64,000 nucleotides of DNA from Bugula neritina (taxonomy: Eukaryota; Bryozoa; Gymnolaemata; Cheilostomatida; Bugulidae). Every line of letters starts with the position of its first letter. Position 1 is the first letter of the stretch. Below the pieces are notes generated by a model that worked only from the letters and a program-made list of their open reading frames with translations, was not told where the DNA came from and did no database searches. Position numbers and translations under genes: made by a program. Shown here piece after piece: positions 52,368-64,000 of this stretch. The stretch spans positions 4,149,429 through 4,213,428 of the forward strand of contig OZ037769.1 of NCBI GenBank assembly GCA_964035545.1, given 5' to 3'.

Positions 52368-55300
52368 ATGGATAACGATGAATAAAGCTATTCAGTCTGT
52401 TTATCCCAACTTGAGGCTTTGGCAGAAAAAGGTATCGAGGAAGATAAAATCAAAAATGGTACTGAAACAATTTGCAACTTGAAAAACGATGATTGAAAAG
52501 GCGTCAAGAAAGTAAGTGCATGTTATACTAACTATGATGAGTTTTGTAGCTTGGTTTTTAATCAGTTTTCTCCATACACAATATTGAATTTGTTCAATCT
52601 TTTAGAATTGTCACAAACCTGTTAGACCAAGCTGAAAATATAAGTGATGAGTTGAAAAAAGCTGCCTCAGAGCAATTGACAGGTTATTTTTACATCTATT
52701 CTAAAGAAAAGTTCTGGTGAATACATAAATGTTGTTTTTGTACTGGCACAATTTTTGCTGCACAATTTTGATATGTTCATTTTAGATTTTGATAAACATA
52801 ACCATCACACAATGATCCTAAATGTTGTAGTACTGTAAATGGCGAAAATGAAAAATTATTGCGTGAACGTAAAGTTTCCTACCTAATTTTGTATTTTAGC
52901 CACCTAATCAACTTGTAAAAACACGAATAAATAATATTAAGTCCAAATTAGGCTTTTTACAGCCAATAAGCACCTGATAATATTCATGTATTTATGGCTC
53001 ATAGAATGTAATGAATTGTACATACAACTTCTTTATCTCACTTTCAAAATACTGTCAGACACCTATATATATGCTAACTTTTTTACTACAATTTAAGGCT
53101 GTTTATGTTTTCAGATGTTCAACAATTGTTAGAACTCCTTGAGCAGTATGCCCGACAGCCTCAAAGAGCACCAATGTATATAGAGGCTACCTCAGTTAAA
53201 TGGGACAAAATCCGATCAATTCTTCATAGGAATACAATTACTGGCATGGGAACTAGGAAACTCTTGATTAGTAGGTAATTTTTAGTAACTTTTATTTTAA
53301 TTAACCAGCCATCACCAATTTTAGGTGTTGTTACTATTATTTTGCATTTTTTATACCCAACAATTTATAATGTGTTGTTTTAAGCTAAAACACTGTTTTA
53401 GCTTGTAATCTATGTTTTAGGTGAAAGGCTGTCTCTACTCCCATCAACTTGCCAATTGTGTAACAATACAATGGTTAAAAAATTTGTAGCTTACACCCTC
53501 AAAGTCATCTCTATAATCAATGGTAAATTATTCAAATTGTCCAATCAAATTCTAAAAAATATTTGGGTCATTTGTGTTTCAAATAATCGCTAGTATTTTA
53601 TATTATATTTAAGTGAAGTGAAATTATTGGTCATCTATGTTTATTCAATCAGTTGTCAATTATGCATTTATCTGTTACATGATAACTTCTAGAGTATACA
53701 TATAATTTCTTAACATTTTTGCCTTATTTAGCTATTGTTATAATTTGCTTCTCACAATTTCATATATTGACACTATCTTTTTTCTAGGGCGCACTGAAAC
53801 GGTGATTCTCCTTATTGTGAGCTATGCTCATGGACACGTGTTCAAGTGAGTGAAAATTTTCCTAAACTCAGGCTGTGGCCACTAACTCCCCAAGGAAAAG
53901 TATTCGTGACCTTCAGTTATTTGTTACACATCAGCACCTTACAGCATCATTCTCCAACTTTAAGCATGAAACGCTTGTTCTCTAGTCTAAAGTTCTTGGC
54001 AGTATTGGATGGCAGGGTTAATTTTATTAGTTTTTAATGCTTTCGAACACATTTGTTCATTTACTATTTGTTCACTGTTAAAATGTAGCATTCATTTATA
54101 AGCTTTTTATAATCGTAAATTTGCATGCTAAAAGAAGTTAGCATAATTTATTACTCCCCTGCACAGTTTTACTGGATGTGGATGCTTAACATCAAAGATG
54201 GCTTTTACTGGGCAGTGAACCCATGACTACTGGCTTACTAAACCAGATTTCTAAACCCTAGGCCACAGCTGCTCCTTGTAATGAAATTTATATCTATTTG
54301 TATTATATTTTAGACCATTGGAAATGAAGATCATTTCTTTTTAGTCTGTTTGCTAACCACTAATAGACTATCAAAAGAACTATGAAACTAGAGGAAAACA
54401 AAATAATGTTGTACAAATTTGAAGCTCAGAAAGTGTGGGTAGGTGTTAAATGCTATGAAAAACCTAAAATCTCCAGTATCTACTTGAGCAGATGTCTAAT
54501 CTGTAGTGAGCACCATTGTAGTACGTAATCTATTGTTTTGTGTTCACTAAGTTTAAATTCCGATTAACTATTCCAGAGGCTATCGCAAAATGCTGCTCTC
54601 TGATGTAATGCTGAAGAGGCAACCATGCATTAAAACCAGCTGAACATATGTAGGAATAGACGCATATTTTCATGTGATGTTAGTTGAACAATTATTCAGT
54701 GTAGGTTTTGAATTATTTGAGTTCAATGCTGTAAATGTATCATGTTATGTTTCATGTATTATTTTTAGTCACTTGTTAATTTTGCATCAAATAACTTTAC
54801 AAAAATAGTAGTAAATTATTATAATGGTACGCAATATCGTTAAAATGCTACAGTAGCAAGTGGCAGAGACTCGGCATGTATAGCTAATTTTGATATTGCT
54901 AGGTCTCTCTCTGCCTCCCCCCCCCCCCTCTCTCTAGGCCTCCCCTATTTCTTTCTTCATCTTTCAATTGAGAGTAAAGCAGCTGTCTTGGTCACCAACT
55001 ATTTCCCATTCTGTACACTTGGCCTAACCATCTCAGACTCTGCAAAACTTGTTGGTCATATTGCCAGAAACTTAAAAATCTGTTTCAATGTAGAAAGCAG
55101 ACCTGGCAGCCATTGGTTCATTGTTTATAGTTTGATAAAGGGCTTCATAGCTTGTTGATAATTGTTTTGACCCTAAAGGTGGCTAATTCATATTTAATGT
55201 TGGCTGATCTTGTTTGTATTTTCCCAAAACTTCATAATTCATATTTGGTATTTTTGATTGTCATTTTAATGGTTAGTGTATAATATTCTCATGTACTATT

Positions 55301-55373
55301 ATTTCTTTTTAGTGTTGAAGGAAAGTTGCCCGATCCATCTTTCACCAGGAAAACTAAGAGCTCCGATATTTGA
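52368..55373 (+). CDS. Multi-exon gene of unknown function, 5' end damaged
   Basis: Coding segments: 52489-52511, 52606-52682, 53115-53270, 53421-53522, 53788-53845, 55313-55373. All introns are GT-AG and phases agree, giving about 158 aa from the ATG at 52489 to TGA at 55371. It reads MIEKASRKIVTNLLDQAENI, then DVQQLLELLEQYARQPQ, YIEATSVKWDKIRSILHRN, ERLSLLPSTCQLCNNTM, VILLIVSYAHGHVF and VEGKLPDPSFTRKTKSSDI. The first half is helical/coiled-coil-like. I do not recognise the family. The first exon appears to have been longer: 52368-52488 gives a coding-like frame (SQLEALAEKGIEEDKIKNG) broken by a TAA and a one-base shift just before the ATG used here. It may be a decaying gene or one using a downstream start. 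Confidence 0.5.
54165..54277 (-). mobile_element. SINE, 5' part (copy 5)
   Basis: On the minus strand: ggagcagctgtggcctagg head and a 'tcatgggttcactgcccag' B-box region, with the core diverged and cut off. It sits in the last intron of the gene at 52368-55373. Confidence 0.65.
54919..54935. repeat. Poly-C run in a CT-rich patch
   Basis: A run of ten cytosines followed by tctctc. No further feature. Confidence 0.8.
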
Positions 55374-56851
55374 ATTATAGCATAGAAGAGGTTAGCACAA
55401 GGGTTTTCTACACCAGTTCAGGTAAACTGGCTACATGATAATGGTGCAAGGTTTTAAACTTACTATCATTCCATTTTGATTTTGCATTATGGGAATGGAT
55501 GCTCATACATATGGACTTGTGCTTGTGGTTTGCATTTACTTATGGTTGGGGTCTCATCTTTCCAAACATATTTTAATGAAAAATCAATTTGGAAATGCAA
55601 TGCTTGGTAACTTAGTGTATAACATCAATCATATTTAGTGAAAATACTTAGTTTTTTCACATCTGCTCCAGTTTAACAATATGCTGCTGTGATAGACTTT
55701 TTAGTACAGGTCTGAAATCACCTATATAACCCCATTGAAAATGTAAATTAGCATTTGGAAATGAATTATTCTTTTAATAATGTGTCACAAGCAGCCAATT
55801 ATATACATTATTTTCGCTTTCTGTAAGCGTTTTATTAGGTGTTGCATTTTTGGTGTTTTAGGATTTGAGATTGACTTCAAAACTCCAATTTGCAACATTT
55901 TAGGAATGTCATGTCTAAATATTTATTTGTTAGGTTTACCAGGAACGTACCAGATCATTTCTAGGGGTTATTTAGTGCAATTCTGCATTTAGATCATGTA
56001 AACATCCACTCAAGTTAGTGCATTGACAAATTCACAATAGTGGTAAAAACCAGGTTCATATTACGTTGTCATTATGTTGCAGCAAGTAACCTCTGATGTA
56101 AATTTATGTTTACAACCTATCAATATGCTCTGACCTACAGTCTTTATTGCCATTCAAGGTGTTCCTCACTGCTGGTCAACCCCATTAACCCCCAACTTAC
56201 TGCCTACATAGAAGACTGTCTACTCTCCCTTCATTGTACATAGCTCATACAATAATTTGGATATTTGCTTTTGCAGATTCATTACATAAAATACCAGCCA
56301 TTGTGCTAAAAAGTAAAGTTTTGTTGTAGTCTCATCTACTAGTACTCATAGTTCTACCACAAGTGTTATGTTTTTTATGAAATTTTTGTTTTGAGGTTTT
56401 TCAGTTTCACTAATTACTGCTTTAATGGTCATTGTCAATCGATTTCTGGTATAGAAACAAGTTGTTTCAGAAAAGCTGTACATATAAATTCTTAATTCCC
56501 CATGTTATTTTTATTATTGTAGATATCTTGGTCTGCCTCCCAGTTTGCTCCTGATAAGTGGTGAAGAAATCGGCTGATATGTAGATGCATTAGTGGAGAA
56601 ATTGAGATAGACTAAGGTCTTTAATTTTCCTAATTATCGCAATAACATAACTTTTCTTGCTAAGTTTATAACCTGTATAATACATGTTTTTCTCAATTTT
56701 CATATCACTTCACTTGCCTCAGGAAATGACACTAACTTTGAACCTAAGCATTCTAAGTGCTTGAATCTTTCACAGCAAATAATTATTATACAAATTATTC
56801 TCAGTCACTGAATAAAGGATTTGTGAGATTCATGCTGATTGTCTTATTTAA
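55374..56851. other. Mostly featureless flank with a possible relic exon
   Basis: At about 56521-56610, after an AG, the frame YLGLPPSLLLISGEEIG, then TGA, then YVDALVEKLR-stop, reads like an eroded final exon of the upstream gene. Otherwise nothing is supported. Confidence 0.3.
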
Positions 56852-56990
56852 TACTTCTCTATTGCTCTTATAAAAATTACAGCTTTTAATTGTTGAAATA
56901 TTTACAGTTAATAATTAAAGGGGTGAGCCCATCATCCGTTGTTTAGCCTCAGCATCATAACTCTATAGAGGCTGCTAATTCACTGAATAC
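56852..56990. mobile_element. Fold-back element, half copy
   Basis: About 140 bp that is a near-identical inverted copy of 60405-60560. It shares tacttctctattgctctta, ggggtgagcccatcatccg and gttgtttagcctcagcatca. It carries only one arm of the hairpin found at 60351. Confidence 0.7.
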
Positions 56991-58337
56991 CAGGTTATTC
57001 TAGTTTATGTTTACATAACTGGTATGACCATATCTTAGTTTAATATATGCAGCTTGAATTTTTTAAAGTCGAAGAGCTATAATAAAGTTCTAGCTAAGAT
57101 TTTATAGTTCAAAGCATAATGAATATACTGATATTATAAACTGCTGGCTCAGCCACTTGCCCAGTTTACATGTTGGTAACCCACTGCAGCATGAACTCTG
57201 ACGCTAATGTGCTTTGACATTTTAGTTTATAAAACATTGATTTGTGATGTACATTTTGATGTGCACTTGCAGAAATTGAGGAGCTGTTGATAAAGGTTGA
57301 TCAATGCTTGGCCAGCCATAATATAATTGCTGTATGAAGATATACTAGTTCTCCCAGTTATAGCATGTACATACTTACTAGTAATAAGTGAATTTCCAGA
57401 CAACCTATTTAATGAAGCAACCGCAAATGATAATAGCAGCAACAAGTGTTGGTAATAAAATCTGAATAGGAATTGCACATAGCTGTTAATTAGTTCACAC
57501 AATGCTCTTATCACTTGAGTAACACAAACAAGTAGCCCATGCCAGCAACTGCTAGTAGGTTTCAGAACATAAATTTGCTATAGTGGATGGCTTTGGAATG
57601 ATGAAAGTCATGAATACTCGAAGTGCTACAGTGATCAGCTTACAATTATGAAAGTTTGCACATAATATGATATCTAATTCCTATTTTAATGATGAAATTC
57701 AAACTTGACATTCCTTGATATGTTTTCTCTAATATCTTTCTTTGTTTTTCGAAATTATGTTTATGCTCTTCACAATTTGGTCAAAACGTACACCATTTTT
57801 CAAGTTTCACTGCAATTATCTAAATTCTTCATATAGTGGTTCTAGTTACGCTCCTGTGACTAATTATAACGTTCCTAGTACGTTTGCTGCTCTGTGCGCT
57901 ATCACAATAACATATAGTACCCTCTCGCACAAATTGGCAATATATTGGATATCTGCCAATGTAATGTACCCTATTTTACATTAGCAGTTAGTTGCATCTT
58001 CTCACCATGTTACAATCTGTTGAAAATGCCTCAGCAAAACATAGTTCTTCGTTTGTTTGGCAGAGTTAATTTCAGCTAAATCACCTCACTTCACTTTGCA
58101 GTCTTGTCAGTAAAGGTCTGTCTATAGTGCAGCAGGTGCACTTTCAGTTTCTCTAACTCACATATAATTCATTTATGTACATTGTATTCCATAAAATCAA
58201 TTTAAGGTTTAGCCCATGCAGTGTTCAGTAACTAATTAGTATGCATGTATGTTGTCCTCCTGTTGAATAATAATATTTCAAAATAGCCATATTTATTATG
58301 CATGAGTAGGATTTGCATAAGTTGACAAAAAAATTTG
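56991..58337. other. No supported gene
   Basis: A short plus-strand frame at about 57265-57340 (ALAEIEELLIKVDQCLASHN) looks coding-like, but it has no partner exons and ends at a stop. A 95-codon minus frame at 57227-57514 overlaps it and is unsupported. Confidence 0.3.
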
Positions 58338-58410
58338 CCACAGAGTAGGGTTGAACCACCACCAACAAACACATCACTGGCGCCTTTAACCTCTGGACCA
58401 CACAGCCATC
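58338..58410 (-). mobile_element. tRNA-like SINE head, different family
   Basis: The minus strand reads ggctgtgtggtccagaggtt (A-box-like) and gtggttcaaccct (B-box-like). No long SINE body follows and the acceptor stem does not close, so it is not a functional tRNA. Confidence 0.5.
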
Positions 58411-60350
58411 ATGAATAGTATGAGCACTATATTAGAAACTATCATTACATAAATATTTGGAGCCTCAAAATATGGGTTTTAATTATTAGGCTGTCAATTA
58501 ATGTTGACTATAGCAGTGGCTAGCTATTTTCATAAACTGTTGCAATAGTCTCGGGTTACTAGCAAAGCTAATGGTTTTGAACAAATAACCCAAAAGTTAA
58601 AAAATAAGTATAGCTTGCATATTACTAGCTACAAAAACAGGTCTGAAATAGACTGGTAAAGCATGCTCTTGCCTATTATTGTAGAGTTTGCAGATGTGCT
58701 CCAAAATAAAACTTGAACTGTATGTTATTACATAAGTATTTGTATGCAAAAGAGTGATGGACAAAACTGAGTTTTTGGAAAACAACATACTTGAAGTAAA
58801 CTTTGACAATGGTGTGTTTTTTCTTCATAGACTAGCACAGTTATAGGGCCTATAGCATAACTCTCTAATCATATGAATGTTTATGAAGCCCACAGCTCCT
58901 GTAAGGGTGGCATTGTAATTTGAAACTAAAAATTATGTTGCTGCATTGTGTTTAAGGTATATTATGGAGCAAAATTTGGTGTTGGTAGCCTACCCCAACT
59001 GGCAGTTGTATATAATAAGTACTGATAATAGCAAGGTTAGTATGACCACGTGCTGGCTCTCTGCAGTGTGTATATAACTAACCTCTTGAATAATTGCGCC
59101 AATTTTAAACTCTTGGAAGTTGGCCAAGTTAACAGATCACAGCCAGCCACAGGAGACAAAGCATTACAGCTAGCCATATATTATATACTGATGCACTTGG
59201 TAGCAGAGTGGCTAATCTAATATAGTTCATATTTCAACACCCTTTACTTTGGGAATACAGCCTCTTTTTTTAGGTTTACCTAACAAACTATGAAAATATT
59301 TAAACTAATATTCTGATAATTTAGAGGTACATTTTAAAAACTAGGTTAATTGCACTTGTTTGCGCAACAACAATAATAAAATATATATTATGCGCAATAT
59401 GATAAAAAACACATGATACTATATTATAATATATTATAATGATAATAATATATTATTATAGGTACCATTACTGTATTTAATAACTCTGATGGTTGCCAAA
59501 AAAATGTATCACACCAATTCTGTAATTACATCAAAGATTATGATAAGAAAATAGAACTAGCTAGGCAGCAGGTTGGAATATAGAGTATCAGTGGAACATT
59601 GTTCATATAGAACGTAAAGCACCTGGCAAACAGCCAGAAACTGAAAAGCACGACCTCAAACTAACTGTGAATTAAATTGATCAACATAAGCTTTGAGCTA
59701 GAATGCTGTTAAAATTCATATACAAACTGCAATAAAAAGGATTGAATGGCCAGTTGAGATAATTTCATGCTTTGAATATATATTATATTCTAATTGTCAC
59801 CATTTAGGTGCATGCAGTAACTATATAAATAATAAAACTGAGCTTGCCTAATAAGTTCTAGTTTACGTTGCTCATATAAATTCTTGTGAAAACATAAACT
59901 CTTTTGCTACGTTTCAACATGAACATAATATGTTCATGTATATGTTCTAGTATATTATACTAGAACACTAGAATACTCGAACATGCTTTATCTGTTAACT
60001 TTGAAATTGCAGTAACCATCAGTCAAAAAATGCATCTATAGCAGTTCAAGGAAAAAAGTTTTAAAAATAATAAATCATGCTTATATTGTATTAGATTATT
60101 TATTAATATATTATATATATGTATATAGACGTGTGTGTGCGCGTGTATCTATAAGGACCTATAACAATAATAAACATATAGAAAACACAAAGCCAAAATT
60201 GTCTTCTTTCAATGATATATTTTTAATGATGCTGAGGAAGAAGTTGATAATGCAACTCCTAAAAGCATATGTTGCTCAATGTTTTTTTTTGTATCTGCCA
60301 ATACTTGTATGTGGTTGCCAACATGTATTTTAAGTTAAATCTTTGCAAAT
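58411..60350. other. No supported gene
   Basis: AT-rich DNA with small palindromes (for example aacatattatgttcatgtat-like around 59930-59960). No exon supported. Confidence 0.35.
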
Positions 60351-60560
60351 GTTGTTTAGCCTCAGCATATTACAACTCTATTATAGGGGCAGCTAATTCT
60401 CTAAATGGTATTTAGTGAATTAGCAGCCTTTATAGAGTTGTGATGCTGAGGCTAAACAACAGATGGTGGGCTCGCCCCTTTAATTATTAACTGTAAATAT
60501 TTCAACAATTGAATAAGCTGTAATTTTTATAAGAGCAATAGAGAAGTATAATATATGCTT
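60351..60560. mobile_element. Fold-back MITE with long hairpin
   Basis: Arms of about 50 bp: gttgtttagcctcagcatat begins at 60351 and its complement ends gctgaggctaaacaac at 60460. The right flank, to 60560, is shared in inverted orientation with 56852-56990. No coding potential. Confidence 0.75.
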
Positions 60561-62314
60561 GCTCATGTTTATGTTCACGCATGCGTGTGGATGTCTGTGC
60601 AAGAACACAACATGGCACATACTGAGATCGATATGTGCCATGAATTGTGTTAGTTTATATGCATGGCGTATGGCATGGCGACATAGTCACAAGAGTTTGT
60701 TATGCAAGTGCAGGCTAAAAAATAATATTCTATATAATAAAAAAGTGTTATAAGTTATTTTATTGCAAATAAATGGTATGTGATAATAAATTGCATAGCA
60801 TAGCAAAAAATGCTGCACATGTATAGTTACCACTAATCAAAAATATTAAATTATATTCATATATTTTAAATAGCATGCATGAATGCAAGATTTTAACTCA
60901 AATGTGAAACAAATTTTACTATAGTGTTGTATTTCAATGGGTTACAGATATTTACTAAAATGTCAAAAATTATAGGTCGACTCAATTTTCATCTGTGCCA
61001 TTTGCTCATTTTCTAAATTCTACGTAATAATTTATATGTGCATCTATAGGTGTGAAATAGAATGGTTACATGTGCCTGTACAACTGGTAAAAGTATAGTA
61101 AAACAAGAAAAGAATTAATGTTTACAAGCAAATAAATTACTATTGAAATTCAATTTTGGGCATTATAAAGCTTTCCATATGCAATATTGTTTTACATTTA
61201 TTCATATGCCAAAAATTATTTATATATATATATTTCTTAAAATTATATTTTCTCTCATCAGCTTGAAAATTGTTTTTTTATATAAAAGAGTTTGAGAGTT
61301 TATATTAATAAACCAAAAACTGTTATAACATTTTAATTTTTTACAAGAGTGTATGAATTATGGTGGCATTCAGTCTGCAAAACTATTATTTAATGAGAAG
61401 ACAATTATGTTTTAATCATGCAGATAGATTCAAGGAGTTATAAACATATATGAATTGAAATAGAGTGAGAAGACAATTATGCTTCAAGTAAAACTATAAG
61501 ACCAAGTTCCTATCCAATAGATACAGTGATATGAGCCTTTCTCTAGAACAAAGTCTAAAAGGAGTGGATTTATATCAAAAAGTCAGACCTGCATCTATTA
61601 AGATTTTTCATTCAAAAGTGATAAATTTTGTTAATTTTTATTCATAACTCATAGCTTTTGAAATATTTTGGAAGAAAATATTTTTTCAAAATACAGTTAC
61701 TGCTAAGAATATCTGTATTGATATCACCCCTAACTTTATCCACCACTTGTTCTAATTGCTATAATCATCACCTAGCCAATGAAATTAAACTGGCTGTAGC
61801 TACAGCCAATCAATTACTCATAACGATTGCGCCTCGTTAGGCGAACATTGATGACCATTTCTATATAACTCAATACAAAGCCCATTACCACTGATTGACC
61901 CGAAGTTCTCTACGACTTCTATAGTGGTATAGGATAATAGATATACTGAATTTTACACATAATCTGACAGCTAACAGACAGTGTGACAAGCTAAAGCAGT
62001 ACTGAGAAACTAGAAGCTAAGCTATAGGCAGCAAGAAATCATCTCATGTTGTTTATAACTGTCACAGAGTGGAGTGGCCTGGTACAAACTATGCCATTGT
62101 GGTTCTGGCAAGAAGCTTTAGTCATAAGTAATTGTGTGCAGTCGAATTTCTACATGCAAATATGATTGATGGCTATTAAAGTTTTTGACCATTTGAGTGA
62201 TTTTAAGAACTTGATCTATTGGCGAGATTAAAATGTTACCAACCAGTAAATGACAGTATTATATTGGCTAATAACAATTAATGTCAGTTAACTATAATAG
62301 CTAGATTGAAGGAC
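60561..62314. other. No supported gene
   Basis: No exon or repeat family recognised. A small CG-bearing patch lies at 61825-61850. Confidence 0.35.
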
Positions 62315-62502
<188 letters not shown>

Positions 62503-62515
62503 GAATCACTCAAGA

Positions 62516-62900
62516 TTAAATCAACAAAGATCAAAGCTGACATAAAGTATATTCTAATTTGCAAAAGAGAATCTTTATCTCCTACATTTTCTCAAGTGAA
62601 ATTGTCTATTCCTGGTAAGAACTACAAATTAAAAACTAAAATTTCGAAACTAATTATGGAACAAGAATTAAAGAACAAACACTACCAGAAAAAGAAGGTA
62701 CAACAATCTATCACTGAAGTCAAGCAATATATAAAATAAGATTATCTCCTTTAAGTTTCAATAATTTACAATAACTGTCACTCTCTATTCTTTGTGTCAT
62801 GCATAACGTCTAACGTAACATAATAATTTTTGAATTTCATTCATTGCTACTCTGAAGATGGGTACAGTGGTACCCAAAATATCAGTGTAATTACTTTACC
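62516..62900 (+). mobile_element. Retroelement fragment, possibly Penelope-like
   Basis: A plus-strand frame from about 62516 to TAA at 62737-62739 reads [36 protein letters not shown] and LIMEQELKNKHYQKKK. This lysine-rich pattern is similar to the N-terminal part of Penelope-like/GIY-YIG retroelement proteins as I remember them. A non-coding part follows with ctgaagatgggtacagtgg (62854-62872), a hairpin and ...AATAAAGTAATAAATAAC, like a retroelement 3' end. Both ends are cut by microsatellites. Confidence 0.4.
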
Positions 62901-62997
62901 TAATAAAGTAATAAATAACAATGTTTCTCGTATACCTATTTATAATCAAATTGCTAGCTCGTAAAGATATATGTAAAGATATATGTAAAGATATATT

Positions 62998-63000
<3 letters not shown>

Positions 63001-63084
<84 letters not shown>
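63001..63084. repeat. (TA)n microsatellite
   Basis: About 84 bp of TA, preceded by three gtaaagatatat-type units and followed directly by hammerhead copy B. Confidence 0.95.
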
Positions 63085-63086
<2 letters not shown>

Positions 63087-63089
63087 CAA

Positions 63090-63137
63090 TCTGTGGACAG
63101 CAGCTGTTTTGGGATTTGTTCCCCCCATCAGCACAGA
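63090..63137 (-). ncRNA. Hammerhead ribozyme-like motif, copy B (mutated core)
   Basis: Homologous to the motif at 27096-27142. Minus strand: stem I CTGTG/CACAG, stem II with three or four G-C pairs (GGGG...TCCC), stem III ACAG/CTGT and GTC cleavage site retained. The core has changed, with CTGATGA now CTGATGG (63125) and GAAA now AAAA (63110). Both are invariant positions, so this copy should be inactive. Confidence 0.65.
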
Positions 63138-63403
63138 ACAGAGTATACCATGGCCCACACCTTTGCAATAGTAGAAACTTATAGTTTTACTAAAGCATAT
63201 TTAAAAGGTGTGTAAACCCAAGCCAGAGTGCTCAAGTGACTCTAGGGGTCACCTAGGAGTCACGAGCATTGCTAAATGCTAGCAGCTTGAGTTTGTGACC
63301 ATGGTGAGAGTGCTCAATCGTTTAATGTCATTGCTGAGCATTAAATGAGAGCATTATATAGGGAGGAAGGATTACTGAATATATGAGAGGAAGTTTAACT
63401 TAC

Positions 63404-63512
63404 AATGGTTACAGTAGAGAGAATTTCTTCTTCCTGTTTACTAAACAAAGCTTTCGACTGGACTCGTAGAATTTCATCATAGGGCAGCTGGTGAATTGCT
63501 GACATTGCCAAC
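63404..63512 (-). CDS. Internal exon of an unidentified gene entering from the right
   Basis: A 109-nt segment with acceptor CTTGTTAG and donor GTAAGT, open in the frame LAMSAIHQLPYDEILRVQSK then ALFSKQEEEILSTVTI. The composition and clean borders favour a real exon of a minus-strand gene whose 5' part lies beyond 64000. I do not recognise the product. The next exon downstream was not found. Confidence 0.45.
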
Positions 63513-64000
63513 CTAACAAGTTACCTTACAATGGTTATACTAGTAATATTGACATAACATATATATATATCCTAATAAATTAGGTTAATTGTTTTCTTTG
63601 ATGATATAGGTAAAATAATTTGATTGAATTATCTTGTAAATTTGATTTGACAACAGAGAGTTATGAATATCCTAGGGTTGCTATTTATTACCACAGAAAT
63701 TAAACCGCAATTGTTTTATTATCAAATGAGCTTTGAGTAAATCGATAATTACTCCTACAGGTTTATCTTTACGTACAATATCACAATAAACCTGAAATAT
63801 ATTCAGCTGTATTGCCCCAAACTTTTGCACAGAAAGTATGCCAGGGCCATAGACCTTTCAGATATGCTTGATGAATCTTGTTTGATTTTTTTAAAAAAAT
63901 ACTTAGAAATATAACTAAGGATGCCGCCATGTAAAAGTTTGTAGATTTTAACATTCTAAGTTTGAAAATATAACAAATTTATTACTTTTCAATGTTATAA

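Noticed and set aside
57227-57514. 95-aa minus-strand protein
   Set aside because: No splice or family support, and an equally plausible short frame lies on the other strand.

Overview
This is an AT-rich animal genomic window, most likely from a marine or aquatic invertebrate. Genes are split by GT-AG introns. The DNA is full of long (TA)n, (CA)n and trinucleotide microsatellites, tRNA-derived SINEs, fold-back elements and a LINE. The phylum cannot be fixed from sequence alone; the SINE core and repeat style suggest a lophotrochozoan, but that is inference.

The centrepiece is a six-member family of small secreted cysteine-rich proteins (178-184 aa) that I do not recognise. No member is visible as one long open frame because each is cut into seven short coding exons. 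Genes 1-4 lie on the minus strand (233-3626, 10280-13304, 15477-18691, 21560-24496) and genes 5-6 on the plus strand (33065-35858, 40420-43662). All six share the same exon plan: a 4-nt start exon, a signal-peptide exon, a short variable Tyr/His/Pro-rich exon, then four exons with twelve conserved cysteines. Five of the six share a clear CCAAT + TATATAAA promoter, and gene 1 has a weaker version. Genes 2-4 belong to a tandem array with a 5.2-6.1 kb period whose spacers are also homologous (9.3-10.3, 13.9-15.5, 20.0-21.5, 27.2-27.9 kb).

Between the two arms, where orientation flips, lie a 5'-truncated LINE with an open reverse-transcriptase frame (25422-26780), a hammerhead-ribozyme-like motif (27096-27142, minus) and a gene for a PAN/Apple-domain single-pass membrane protein with a one-base frameshift (29638-31502, plus).

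The right third (44-64 kb) is gene-poor. It holds a CpG-dense patch (44.5 kb), a 450-bp trinucleotide repeat (45.6-46.0 kb), a 2-kb cryptically simple tract (49.9-52.1 kb), a partly decayed multi-exon gene of unknown function (52368-55373, plus), two isolated minus-strand exon-like segments (46308-46396 and 63404-63512), paired fold-back elements (56.9 and 60.4 kb), a retroelement fragment (62.5-62.9 kb) and a second, mutated hammerhead copy (63090-63137).

The two most notable items are the secreted 12-Cys cluster and the hammerhead motifs directly joined to (TA)n tracts.
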